Made by a program: the position numbers and the translations under genes
Notes under the pieces: model-generated
The model's database searches: none
Told to the model about the DNA's origin: nothing
What the model saw: only the letters and a program-made list of their open reading frames with translations
Source: Streptomyces scabichelini
GTDB lineage: Bacteria; Actinomycetota; Actinomycetes; Streptomycetales; Streptomycetaceae
Reading direction: 5' to 3'
Assembly: GCF_011045015.1 (NCBI RefSeq)
Contig: NZ_JAAKZY010000106.1
Location: forward strand, 1 to 34,758
DNA: 34,758 nt
Part shown: positions 23,115 through 33,755 of the stretch, piece after piece
Layout of the letters: the number at the start of each line of letters is the position of its first letter
Position numbering within the stretch: position 1 is the first letter of the stretch

Positions 23115-24089
23115 GTGACCGGGATCAAGACGACCGGCGAGAAGAAGTTGATGTTCTTCTCCGGCCGCGCCCACCCCGAGCTTGCCGAGGAGGTCGCCCA
23201 GCAGCTGGGTGTCGGGGTTGTCCCGACGAAGGCCTTCGACTTTGCGAACGGCGAGATCTATGTCCGTTATGAGGAGTCGGCGCGAGGTGCTGACTGCTTC
23301 GTGATCCAGAGCCACACGGCTCCGATCAATCAGTGGATCATGGAGCAGTTGATCATGATCGACGCTCTGAAGCGGGCTTCCGCTCGGAGCGTCACCGTCA
23401 TCGTGCCCTTCTACGGTTACGCCCGGCAGGACAAGAAGCACCGCGGACGTGAACCCATTTCGGCGCGTCTGATCGCGGACATGATGAAGACGGCCGGCGC
23501 CGACCGCATACTCACGGTCGATCTGCACACCGACCAGATCCAGGGCTTCTTCGACGGCCCGGTCGACCATCTCTTCGCGCTCCCGCTCCTCGCGGACTAC
23601 GTGGGTAAGAAGGTGGCCCGCGACAAGCTGACGGTGGTCTCGCCGGATGCGGGCCGGGTGCGGGTGGCGGACCGCTGGTGTGACCGTCTTGGCGCGCCGC
23701 TGGCGATCGTGCACAAGCGTCGCGACAAGGACGTGGCCAATCAGGTCACTGTCCATGAGGTCGTGGGTGATGTGGAGGGCCGGGTCTGCGTCCTGGTCGA
23801 CGACATGATCGACACGGGTGGCACGATCTGTGGGGCGGCGGACGCGCTCTTCGCACATGGTGCGGAGGATGTGATCGTGACGGCCACGCATGGTGTGCTG
23901 TCGGGTCCGGCCGCGGATCGTCTGAAGAACTCGAAGGTCAGCGAGTTCATCTTCACGAACACGCTGCCTTCGGCGAGTGATCTGCAGCTGGACAAGATCA
24001 CGGTGTTGTCGATCGCGCCGACGATCGCGAGCGCGGTGCGTGAGGTCTTCGAGGACGGTTCGGTGACGAGCCTGTTCGAGGAGCAGTAG
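23115..24089 (+). CDS. prs: Ribose-phosphate pyrophosphokinase (PRPP synthase)
   Basis: 324 residues. Transfers pyrophosphate from ATP to ribose-5-phosphate, giving PRPP for purine, pyrimidine, histidine, tryptophan and NAD synthesis. Conserved parts are all present: FDFANGEIYVR, the flexible catalytic loop RQDKKHRGREPISA, VDLHTDQIQGFFDGPVDHLFALP (metal/ATP site) and the PRPP-binding DDMIDTGGT. The GTG start 23115 follows GAGGAGACAG. The gene lies between glmU (118 nt upstream) and rplY (200 nt downstream), the glmU-prs order found widely in Gram-positive bacteria and giving sugar-nucleotide and nucleotide supply a shared locus. Confidence 0.97.
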   Translation: MTGIKTTGEKKLMFFSGRAHPELAEEVAQQLGVGVVPTKAFDFANGEIYVRYEESARGADCFVIQSHTAPINQWIMEQLIMIDALKRASARSVTVIVPFYGYARQDKKHRGREPISARLIADMMKTAGADRILTVDLHTDQIQGFFDGPVDHLFALPLLADYVGKKVARDKLTVVSPDAGRVRVADRWCDRLGAPLAIVHKRRDKDVANQVTVHEVVGDVEGRVCVLVDDMIDTGGTICGAADALFAHGAEDVIVTATHGVLSGPAADRLKNSKVSEFIFTNTLPSASDLQLDKITVLSIAPTIASAVREVFEDGSVTSLFEEQ

Positions 24090-24289
24090 GCCTGGCCGCT
24101 CGCAGGCCTGATGATCGATTTCTGGTACGGCCTTCCCGCCGCGTAAGCTGTCACAGTTGCTCGGCGAGGGAGGCCGTACGGCGTTGTGAAAGGCGCTGTG
24201 TACGGCGGTCCGTTATCGACGCGCTCTTCGTAGCAGGCCGATGTATGGCCGGGTGACCACTTTCCCCCTATCTACGAGGAGTGATGAGC

Positions 24290-24880
24290 ATGGCCGAGGT
24301 GAAGCTCGCCGCCGAGACCCGTACGGAGTTCGGCAAGGGTGCCGCACGTCGTATCCGCCGTGAGAGCAAGGTCCCGGGCGTTCTGTACGGCCACGGTGGC
24401 GAGACGGTGCATGTCACGCTGCCGGGCCATGATCTGCTGCTGGCTCTGCGTACGCCGAACGTTCTGCTGTCCCTGGACATCGAGGGCAAGACCCGGCTGG
24501 CGATCCCGAAGGCCGTCCAGCGTGACGCCATCAAGGGTTTCCTGGAGCACGTCGACCTGCTTCTCGTGCGCAGTGGCGAGAAGGTCAACGTCGACATCTA
24601 CGTCCACACCGAGGGCGACCTGGCTCCGGGTGCCTACCTTGTCGAGCACGTGCTGAACGCGCTGCCGGTCGAGGCCGAGGCCACGCACATTCCGGAGTCG
24701 GTGACCGTGTCCATCGAGGGCCTGGCGGCCGGTGACTCCATTCTCGCGAAGGATGTCCCGCTGCCTGCCGGTACGACGCTGGCGATCGACGAGGATGCTG
24801 TCGTTCTGCAGGTTCTGGCCGCGCAGGCGGAGGAGGCCACGGGCGAGGCCGAGGGCGAAGGCGAGACCGCCGAGGCCTGA
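24290..24880 (+). CDS. rplY: 50S ribosomal protein L25 / general stress protein Ctc
   Basis: 196 residues, the long (TL5/Ctc) form of L25, which binds 5S rRNA. N-terminal L25 domain (KLAAETRTEFGKGAARRIRRESKVPGVLYGHG) is followed by the TL5 C-terminal beta domain (VNVDIYVHTEGDLAPGAYLVEHVLNALPVEAEATHIPESV) and an acidic tail (EEATGEAEGEGETAEA). Three in-frame starts lie close together (GTG 24281, ATG 24284, ATG 24290); ATG 24290 has the best spacing (9 nt) from GAGGA at 24276-24280. The 200-nt leader before it is gene-free and includes a duplicated GTACGGCG, which could hold a promoter. Confidence 0.95.
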   Translation: MAEVKLAAETRTEFGKGAARRIRRESKVPGVLYGHGGETVHVTLPGHDLLLALRTPNVLLSLDIEGKTRLAIPKAVQRDAIKGFLEHVDLLLVRSGEKVNVDIYVHTEGDLAPGAYLVEHVLNALPVEAEATHIPESVTVSIEGLAAGDSILAKDVPLPAGTTLAIDEDAVVLQVLAAQAEEATGEAEGEGETAEA

Positions 24881-24899
24881 TCCCTCACCGTCGTCGTTT

Positions 24900-24935
24900 C
24901 GCCGACCGCCGTTCCTCCGGGAGCGGCGGTCGGCG
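24900..24935 (+). terminator. Perfect 12-bp hairpin between rplY and pth
   Basis: CGCCGACCGCCG (24900-24911) pairs exactly with CGGCGGTCGGCG (24924-24935) around a 12-nt loop. It follows the rplY stop by 19 nt and ends 20 nt before the pth start, so it may act as a terminator or partial attenuator that lowers pth expression relative to rplY. Confidence 0.8.
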
Positions 24936-24955
24936 CGTATGAAGGAGACATGCAC

Positions 24956-25552
24956 GTGACGAGCGACGCTGGTGCCCCCTGGCTGCTGGTGGGGCTGGGC
25001 AATCCAGGGCCCGAGTACGCGATGAACCGGCACAACGTGGGGTTCATGGTGGCCGATCTGCTGGCCGGGCGGGTCGGGGGCAAGTTCAAGCGGGCGGGGA
25101 AGGCTCAGGCGCAGGTGGTCGAGGGGCGGATCGGTCCGCCGGGTCCCGGGAGTCGGCGGGTGGTGGTGGCCAAGCCGATGTCGTACATGAATCTGTCGGG
25201 TGGTCCGGTGAACGCCCTGCGGGATTTCTACAAGGTGCCGGTCGCGAACATCGTCGCCATTCATGACGAGCTGGATATCGATTACGGCGTGCTGCGGCTG
25301 AAGCTCGGCGGTGGCGACAACGGTCACAACGGGCTGAAGTCGATGACGAAGGTGATGGGTTCCGACTATCACCGGGTGCGGTTCGGGATCGGGCGTCCTC
25401 CGGGGCGTATGCAGGTCGCCGATTACGTGCTGAAGGACTTCTCGTCGGCGGAGCGCAAGGAGCTGGACTACTTCGTGGACCGGGCGGCCGATGCGGTGGA
25501 GTGTCTGGTGATCGACGGGCTGGAGCGGGCGCAGGGGACGTACAACTCCTAG
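24956..25552 (+). CDS. pth: Peptidyl-tRNA hydrolase
   Basis: 198 residues. Frees tRNAs from peptidyl-tRNAs that drop off the ribosome. Family motifs: VGLGNPGPEYAMNRHNVGFMV with the catalytic His at the NRHN motif, KPMSYMNLSG, the GGGDNGHNGLKS loop, and FGIGRPPGRMQVADYVLKDF. GTG 24956 is chosen because GAAGGAGA lies 8 nt upstream; the in-frame ATG at 24950 is only 2 nt from it. It is the last of the glmU-prs-rplY-pth run; its stop overlaps the end of the convergent frameshifted gene by 4 nt (25549-25552). Confidence 0.96.
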   Translation: MTSDAGAPWLLVGLGNPGPEYAMNRHNVGFMVADLLAGRVGGKFKRAGKAQAQVVEGRIGPPGPGSRRVVVAKPMSYMNLSGGPVNALRDFYKVPVANIVAIHDELDIDYGVLRLKLGGGDNGHNGLKSMTKVMGSDYHRVRFGIGRPPGRMQVADYVLKDFSSAERKELDYFVDRAADAVECLVIDGLERAQGTYNS

Positions 25553-26104
25553 CCGGCCAACTCCTGGTCGGCGGGGAAGGCCGGGATGTCGTCGGCGTCG
25601 GCGTCGGTGTCCGGGTTGGCTTCGGCCCATTGGCCGGCGAGGGCCTGGAGTTCGGCGCGGTGAGGTGCGGCGGGTTCGTAGGCGGCGAGGGCGTGCAGGA
25701 CGGGTTGGGCGCTGCTTCGCTGTGCGTGGGTGTCCAGCCAGGCGAGGGCGGGTGTGAGCACGTCGGGGTGCGAGGGCGGGACGGTGTGGAGGCTCGCGGA
25801 ACGTCCCGTCGTCGGTGCGCCGCAGTGGCGCCAGGGGGTCTGTGTAGAGCTTCTCCCAGGTGGCGGTGTCCGGGGCTGTGGAAGGCAGTTCTGTGGAGGG
25901 TGCTTCTGTGGAGGGCGACTCTGTAGCGAGCGGTTCGTCACGGGTGCTGTCCGCCGTGGGGGCGGTGGCTCCTGGCAGGGTGCTGCCGCCCGCGCCGTCG
26001 GGGAGTCCGAAGGCGTCGCCCCAGTAGCACTCGTGGATGGCGAGGCCGGGGCCCGGACCCGCCCGCAGATCGGCTGTCGTCTCGTCGTACGCCTGCCGTC
26101 TCAT
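25549..26104 (-). pseudogene. Frameshifted hypothetical gene
   Basis: Two open frames on the minus strand join into one likely gene. The N-terminal frame (from MRRQAYDETTADLRAG, with AIHECYWGDAFGLPDG) reads with GC-rich third positions through TWEKLYTDPLAPLRR. The C-terminal frame (LHTVPPSHPDVLTPALAWLDTHAQRS to the TAG at 25549) then takes over with a one-base shift, near 25785-25840. The 556-nt span is one base more than a multiple of three; the repaired product would be about 184 residues. The start is uncertain (ATG 26104 has GGGAG directly before it; in-frame ATGs at 26188 and 26182 also exist). The family was not recognised. Whether the shift is a real inactivation or a base-calling error near the GGGGG run at 25834-25838 cannot be decided here. 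Confidence 0.6.
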
Positions 26105-26199
26105 CTCCCGTTCACCATAAGAACGTTGGGCTCCCCCGTCTCTGGTTCCCGCCCAGCCGACATTGACTTCAGGTGACCCCATGGCCAAGGATCGCCGCC

Positions 26200-26685
26200 A
26201 TGTCTGCCCTCACCTCCAGCCAGAGCGCGACCACGGCGTTGCGGTTCGGGCGGCTCGCGGCGATGGGGACGGTCGCGGTGCTTCTGCTGATCGCCGGCGT
26301 CTGGGCCTCCTGGAGCACCGCCCAGCACGTGATGCTCACGAAGGGCCGCGAGCGCGGCACGATGACGGTCACTCGGTGCGCGGACGATCGCTGTACGGGC
26401 TCGTACGCGCCGGTGTCCGAGGGGTCCACCCCTCGTGACCGGGTCACCATTTCGAGCACGGTGGTGGCGAAGAAGGGCAAGACGTACGCGGTGGTGGTCA
26501 AGCCGGGCAGCAACGAGGTGGTCCGTGCGGGGCCCGGCGGGCTGCTTTATGCGTGGGTTCCGCTCGGTGGTGCGTTGCTGCTTGCTTCGCTGGTGGTGGC
26601 GGGTGGGTTGCGGATGCCTCAGCTTGCGTGGGTGCTGGGGGGCGCGGGGTTTGCGCTGGTCACGGCGGCGTTCGTGGCGCTGTGA
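26200..26685 (+). CDS. Small membrane protein, unknown function
   Basis: 161 residues. One membrane helix at about residues 28-46 (LAAMGTVAVLLLIAGVWASW), an extracytoplasmic stretch of about 65 residues with Cys in RCADDRCTG, then two close helices at about 110-130 and 136-160 (AWVPLGGALLLASLVVAGG, LAWVLGGAGFALVTAAFVAL). The two cysteines five apart may form a disulfide outside the membrane. This layout resembles DUF3592-type proteins, but I do not assign it. ATG 26200 follows AAGGA with good spacing; an upstream in-frame ATG at 26173 is less favoured. It is divergent from the frameshifted gene and ends at a strong bidirectional terminator. Confidence 0.8.
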   Translation: MSALTSSQSATTALRFGRLAAMGTVAVLLLIAGVWASWSTAQHVMLTKGRERGTMTVTRCADDRCTGSYAPVSEGSTPRDRVTISSTVVAKKGKTYAVVVKPGSNEVVRAGPGGLLYAWVPLGGALLLASLVVAGGLRMPQLAWVLGGAGFALVTAAFVAL

Positions 26686-26695
26686 GGGGGTTCGT

Positions 26696-26769
26696 CCTCA
26701 AACGCCGGACGGGCTGAAAGTCAGCCCCTCCGGCGTTTGAGGAGCGGGGGTTCGGGGGCCTGGCCCCCG
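26696..26769. terminator. Double bidirectional terminator between membrane gene and ppc
   Basis: The first element pairs CCTCAAACGCCGGA with TCCGGCGTTTGAGG (26696-26742, with inner CGGGCTGA/TCAGCCC) and matches a hairpin often seen at the ends of Streptomyces genes. The second, CGGGGGCC-T-GGCCCCCG (26753-26769), is a perfect 17-bp palindrome. They fill the 92-nt convergent gap. Confidence 0.88.
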
Positions 26770-26777
26770 AAACACCC

Positions 26778-29510
<2,733 letters not shown>

Positions 29511-29726
29511 AGGTGCGGCTCCTTGCAGTGGTGAAGGACGTCTGAGGCTCGGCTGAAGGTGGGCCCGTAGGCCTGCGGCGGCGGTGGCCGCATAGCAAGA
29601 GGGCATCAGGGAAGTTAAGAAACAGAGCGGACCGCGCTGTCCGACCGATTCCAGGATAGGTCTCGATGCGGAGGCGCAGTCTCTCGGCCTCTTGCCGCCG
29701 GGCTGCGCACTGCCATACTTACGACG

Positions 29727-29767
29727 CCGTAGGTTACGGAACCGTAGGCATGACATAAGGAACCGTA
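29727..29767. promoter_or_regulatory. Operator-like repeats upstream of the desaturase operon
   Basis: CCGTA-GGT-TACGG (29727-29739) is a perfect dyad, overlapping GGTT-ACGG-AACC (29732-29743). The 9-mer GGAACCGTA is repeated directly at 29738-29746 and 29759-29767, exactly 21 bp apart, i.e. on the same helix face. The whole is 53 nt upstream of the desaturase start. The TetR protein encoded last in the operon is the natural candidate to bind it. Confidence 0.65.
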
Positions 29768-29819
29768 TGCCCGTACATCCGGCATCGTCTCAATCCACGA
29801 ACCCCACAGGGGACGCCCC

Positions 29820-30830
29820 ATGACCACAAGCTCCGATGTGATCGACGACGCCCCGAAGGCGAACAACGACACCTCGCTCCCCTCCGCCACCCTGGGCGGC
29901 GAGCAGAAGCGCTCGCTCGAGCAGATCACGCTCCTCCTCTTCATCACCGTCCCGTTTCTCGCCCTGCTCGCGGCGGTGCCGCTGGCCTGGGGCTGGGGGG
30001 TGAGCTGGCTGGACCTCGGTCTGCTGGTGTTCTTCTACTACCTCGGCTGCCACGGCATCACCATCGGTTTCCACCGCTACTTCACGCACGGCTCCTTCAA
30101 GGCGAAGCGGCCCCTGCGGATCGCGCTGGCAATCGCGGGCTCGATGGCGGTGGAGGGCCCGCTGGTCCGCTGGGTCGCCGACCACCGCAAGCACCACAAG
30201 TTCTCCGACGCCGAGGGTGACCCGCACTCGCCGTGGCGCTTCGGCGAGACCGTTCCGGCCCTGATGAAGGGCCTGTGGTGGGCGCACATCGGCTGGATGT
30301 TCGACGAGGAGCAGACGCCGCAGGACAAGTACGCGCCGGATCTGATCAGGGACGGGGCGATCCGTGCGATCTCCCGCCAGTTCATTCTGTGGACCCTGCT
30401 CTCGCTGGCGCTGCCGGCGCTGATCGGCGGTCTGGTGACGATGTCCTGGTGGGGAGCCTTCACGGCGTTCTTCTGGGGCTCACTCGTCCGGGTGGCGCTG
30501 CTGCACCACGTCACCTGGTCCATCAACTCGATCTGCCACGCGGTGGGCAAGCGCCCCTTCAAGTCGCGTGACCGTTCGGGCAACGTGTGGTGGCTGGCCG
30601 TGCTGTCCTGCGGCGAGTCCTGGCACAACCTGCACCACGCCGACCCGACGTCCGCCCGCCACGGCGTTGAGCGCGGTCAGCTGGACTCCTCGGCGCGGAT
30701 CATCCGCTGGTTCGAGCAGCTCGGCTGGGCGTACGACGTGCGCTGGCCGTCACGCTCCCGTATCGATTCCCGCCGGAACCCGGACGGGAAGGGCGCCCGA
30801 GGCAAGACGGAGACCGCCGAGGCTGCATGA
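29820..30830 (+). CDS. Membrane fatty acyl-CoA delta-9 type desaturase
   Basis: 336 residues, integral membrane, di-iron desaturase of the stearoyl-CoA/Delta-9 group, introducing a cis double bond into saturated acyl chains. The three His boxes are complete: HRYFTH (85-90), HRKHH (122-126) and HNLHH (269-273, in ESWHNLHHADP). Hydrophobic helices lie at about 36-58, 62-80, 100-112 and 190-225. ATG 29820 is preceded by CAGGGGACG. The TetR gene overlaps the stop by 4 nt (ATGA, 30827-30830), so enzyme and regulator form one operon and membrane fluidity is likely controlled by an acyl ligand of the regulator. Confidence 0.93.
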   Translation: MTTSSDVIDDAPKANNDTSLPSATLGGEQKRSLEQITLLLFITVPFLALLAAVPLAWGWGVSWLDLGLLVFFYYLGCHGITIGFHRYFTHGSFKAKRPLRIALAIAGSMAVEGPLVRWVADHRKHHKFSDAEGDPHSPWRFGETVPALMKGLWWAHIGWMFDEEQTPQDKYAPDLIRDGAIRAISRQFILWTLLSLALPALIGGLVTMSWWGAFTAFFWGSLVRVALLHHVTWSINSICHAVGKRPFKSRDRSGNVWWLAVLSCGESWHNLHHADPTSARHGVERGQLDSSARIIRWFEQLGWAYDVRWPSRSRIDSRRNPDGKGARGKTETAEAA

Positions 30831-31504
30831 TTGACGGCGTGGCGACCGACTCCAGCGCATCCTCGAGCAATGAAAAACCACGGCGCGCCCGCCGTACCCG
30901 GATGACCGGTGCGGAACGCCGGGCTCAACTGCTGGAGATCGGCCGCACCCTCTTCGCCACGAAGGGGTTCGAGGCGACATCGGTGGAGGAGATCGCGGCG
31001 AAGGCCGGCGTCTCCAAGCCCGTCGTCTACGAGCACTTCGGCGGCAAGGAGGGTCTGTACGCGGTGGTGGTGGACCGTGAGATGCGGCGCCTCCTCGACA
31101 TGGTGACGAGCTCCCTCACCGCGGGCCACCCCCGCGAACTCTGCGAACAGGCCGCCTTCGCCCTCCTCGACTACATCGAGGAGTACACGGACGGTTTCCG
31201 CATCCTCGTCCGCGACTCCCCCATCCCGCAGTCCACGGGTTCCTTCGCCTCGCTGATCTCCGACATCGCCACGCAGGTCGAGGACATCCTGGGCCGCGAG
31301 TTCAAGAGGCGCGGCTTCGACCCGAAGCTCGCCCCGCTGTACGCGCAGGCCCTGGTCGGCATGGTCGCCCTGACGGGCCAGTGGTGGCTGGACGTCCGCC
31401 GCCCCAAGAAGGCCGAGGTGGCCGCCCATCTGGTGAACCTGGCCTGGCACGGCCTGGACGGCCTGGAGGCCAAGCCCCGCCTGATAGGCCGCCGCAAGAA
31501 CTGA
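30827..31504 (+). CDS. TetR family regulator of the desaturase operon
   Basis: 225 residues. After a charged 25-residue lead the helix-turn-helix region is clear: RRAQLLEIGRTLFATKGFEATSVEEIAAKAGVSKPVVYEHFGGKEGLYAVVVDREM (about 31-86). The C-terminal helical domain should bind an acyl-CoA or similar ligand; PQSTGSFASLISDIATQVEDILGREFKRRGFDP and GQWWLDVRRP are typical of regulators that accompany lipid genes. It is coupled to the desaturase by an ATGA overlap and likely acts on the operator at 29727-29767. The stop is followed at once by a tandem repeat array. Confidence 0.92.
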   Translation: MIDGVATDSSASSSNEKPRRARRTRMTGAERRAQLLEIGRTLFATKGFEATSVEEIAAKAGVSKPVVYEHFGGKEGLYAVVVDREMRRLLDMVTSSLTAGHPRELCEQAAFALLDYIEEYTDGFRILVRDSPIPQSTGSFASLISDIATQVEDILGREFKRRGFDPKLAPLYAQALVGMVALTGQWWLDVRRPKKAEVAAHLVNLAWHGLDGLEAKPRLIGRRKN

Positions 31505-31662
31505 GCGGCCGGCGCAAAGAGCCGACCATCACTGGCCGACGCAAAGAGCCCGCCCTCCCTGGCCAGCGTCAACAGCCGGCCTCACTGGCCGGCGCAAACA
31601 GCCGGCCTCACTCGTCCTCGATGTCGCCGGCCCTCATTCCTCCTCGATGTCGCGGGCGCTCA
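31505..31662. repeat. 26-27-bp tandem array between TetR and glycosyltransferase genes
   Basis: Six units in register: 31505-31531 (part), 31532-31558, 31559-31584, 31585-31610, 31611-31636, 31637-31662. Units 1-4 share CTGGCCGGCGCAAA followed by AGCCGGCCTCA; units 5 and 6 are a second sub-type sharing CCTCGATGTCGC and CTCA. Unit 6 and part of unit 5 are the coding 3' end of the glycosyltransferase (ARDIEEE, stop at 31634-31636). Almost all of the 129-nt gap is this array; no separate hairpin terminator was seen, although GCCGGC within each unit is itself a dyad. Confidence 0.75.
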
Positions 31663-33676
31663 GGGCCAGATCGTTGGTGGCGGTGAAGTACGGCCTGACC
31701 CGGGTGCGACCGCGCTCCGGGTGGCCGAGGACGACCGCCGGCACGACATCCGTCTTCTTGCGCGCCACCACGTCCCCGCCGATCCGGCCCACCGGAACGG
31801 GCCCCGTCCCCGTGGCGGTCACCAGCCGCAGATCCCACAGATCCTGCTCCATGCCTCGCCGCGCCATGGCCTCGTCGTACGGGACCGTGAACCGGAGGCG
31901 GTCCGCACCCGCTGCCCGGCCGGGCACAGCGAAGACCGGCACGCAGAAGTCGTACGCCCGGTCGGTCCGGGACACCGCCTGCACCACGGCCCCCACCCCT
32001 GCCCCTGACGCGAGGCCGGTGGCGCCGTGCAGCGTCACGGTGACGGAGACCGACCGCTCGCCGACCTCGATCCCGTCGACCTCGGCGTGGGCGGGCCGCA
32101 GCCAGGTGCGCAGGGCCAGGAAGCCGTCGACGGTGGTGTACGGGATCCACGCGCTCACGCCCGCTTCGCCGGCGGTGGGCGGTCGCCGCAGCAGGGGCGC
32201 CTGCTCGACGAGCCGGGCGGCCAGGCGGGTGCGGGGGCGCGGGCCGGTGGCGCGCGGGGTGACGTAACAGTCCCAGCGCCCCTCGGCGAGGCTGTGCTCC
32301 GCCCGGTGCAGGGTGACGCGGGCGGCCGTGTCCGGGGAGTCCGCGGCCGGGAGCACCGGGATGCGGGCCTCCCTCTTGTCGGGGTCGCGGCGCAGGCGCA
32401 GGACGAAGTCGTGTGGCCCTGCGGGCAGTTCGGCCCTGTTCAGCAGGACGGTCAGGCCGCCTTCGGGTGTCGCGCGGGCGTGCGCGGCGGGCCGCGGGGT
32501 GCGCTCCGGGAGGGCGGTGGGCGATGCCGGGCGCGGACGGACGATGCGGCTCAGCCGACGGAGCAGGGCCGCGCTCCCACCGATCCGCGTACGACGCCGC
32601 CCGCCCAGGTCGTCGATGAGGGCTTCGTAGCGGCGGGCGATGACGGAGGGAGCGTAAGCCGCCGCCTTCTCCCGGGTCCCGGCGGCGAGCCGGCTGTGGA
32701 GTGCCGGGTCCGCGACGAGTCGTTTCAGTGCGTCGGCGAGGGCGTCGACGTCGCCGGAGAGCGGTACGAGCAGTCCGTCCTGCCCGTCCGTGATGATCTC
32801 GCCGGGGCCGTGGGGGCAGTCGGTCGCGACGACCGGGACCCCGCAGTGCATGGCCTCGACGATCGTCATGCCGAAGGACTCCATGTCGGAGGAGACGACC
32901 GCGATCGCACCCTTGGCCCACTCGGTCTCGATGGGCGAGACGGGCCCCATGAGGAACGCGCGGTCGTACAGCCCGAGCCGGTCGATCTGCTCCCGCAGCC
33001 TCGCCTTCTCCGGGCCCCGCCCGTAGATCCGCAGGGTCACGGCCGGATGTTCCGCGGCGACCTTCGCGAAGGCCGAGATCAGCCGGTCGTATCGCTTGAC
33101 GGCGATCAGGCGTCCGGCCGCCACGATGACGTCGGAGTCCAGGGACGAGGCGGCGACGGCCGGGGTGCGCACGCCGTTGGGGATGCACACGATCGTCGTC
33201 GCCACCTCGGGGAGCGCGGCGCGGTACTGCGCGGCGTCCGCCTCGGACACGGTGACGAAGGCGTCGAGATCCGCGACGGCTCTGTTCTGGCGTTCGCGCA
33301 GCTGCTCACTGTGGGCGTCGAGGCTCAGGTGCTCCTGGCCGATCCGCAGGTACCGGTGCCTGCCGTCGCGGGCGAGATGGCCGTTGAGGTCCGGGCGGGT
33401 GCCGATCACCACATCGGCGTCGGTGTACTTGAGGTAGCCGCCGACGCGCTCGCCCTGGAGGGCCGTGCAGGGCAGCTTCGTGGTGTCCTCGCGCATGTCG
33501 ATCAGCGAGGTCAGCCGCACCCGCGGGTCGAACGGGAGCGCCGGTTCGTCCCGGACGCGGTGCACGCTGACGACCTCGACGTCGTGCCGGTCGGCGAAGG
33601 CCGCCGAGAGGTTCGCCGTCGAGCGGATGGTGCCGCCGATGCCGTAGGCGTTGTTGATAAGGAACGCGATCTTCAC
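31634..33676 (-). CDS. Family-4 glycosyltransferase with C-terminal beta-rich domain
   Basis: 680 residues, cytoplasmic. Residues 1-360 form a GT-B fold: N-terminal KIAFLINNAYGIGGTIRST (loop near residues 11-16 that contacts the acceptor/donor), a sugar-nucleotide binding half with VAAGRLIAVKRYDRLI (185-200), YGRGPEKARL (218-227) and the retaining EX7E motif ESFGMTIVE (266-274). Residues about 360-680 form an additional domain of mixed beta character, poorly conserved in common GT4 enzymes and reminiscent of wall-teichoic-acid-type transferases. Likely role: glycosylation of a cell-wall polymer or exported glycan; substrate unknown. GTG 33676 is chosen since VKIAFL is the fold's first strand; no strong ribosome binding site precedes it. 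Upstream, a PaaX-like gene on the same strand ends 79 nt away. Confidence 0.85.
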   Translation of the reverse strand: MKIAFLINNAYGIGGTIRSTANLSAAFADRHDVEVVSVHRVRDEPALPFDPRVRLTSLIDMREDTTKLPCTALQGERVGGYLKYTDADVVIGTRPDLNGHLARDGRHRYLRIGQEHLSLDAHSEQLRERQNRAVADLDAFVTVSEADAAQYRAALPEVATTIVCIPNGVRTPAVAASSLDSDVIVAAGRLIAVKRYDRLISAFAKVAAEHPAVTLRIYGRGPEKARLREQIDRLGLYDRAFLMGPVSPIETEWAKGAIAVVSSDMESFGMTIVEAMHCGVPVVATDCPHGPGEIITDGQDGLLVPLSGDVDALADALKRLVADPALHSRLAAGTREKAAAYAPSVIARRYEALIDDLGGRRRTRIGGSAALLRRLSRIVRPRPASPTALPERTPRPAAHARATPEGGLTVLLNRAELPAGPHDFVLRLRRDPDKREARIPVLPAADSPDTAARVTLHRAEHSLAEGRWDCYVTPRATGPRPRTRLAARLVEQAPLLRRPPTAGEAGVSAWIPYTTVDGFLALRTWLRPAHAEVDGIEVGERSVSVTVTLHGATGLASGAGVGAVVQAVSRTDRAYDFCVPVFAVPGRAAGADRLRFTVPYDEAMARRGMEQDLWDLRLVTATGTGPVPVGRIGGDVVARKKTDVVPAVVLGHPERGRTRVRPYFTATNDLALSARDIEEE

Positions 33677-33755
33677 ATGACATTCGTCGGCGCGCGCACC
33701 CCGCGCCTTGAGCACCCCGCGGTACCCACGGCATCCGCAAGCACCGAACCGCACT

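Noticed and set aside
25785..25840. Programmed ribosomal frameshift
   Set aside because: No X-XXY-YYZ slippery heptamer in the right phase and no clear stimulatory hairpin were found; a mutation or sequencing error is simpler.
31608..33188. Second long minus-strand frame over the glycosyltransferase
   Set aside because: Out of frame with the GT4 motifs; Arg/Gly/Pro-rich shadow. The GT frame has the EX7E motif and GC-rich third positions.
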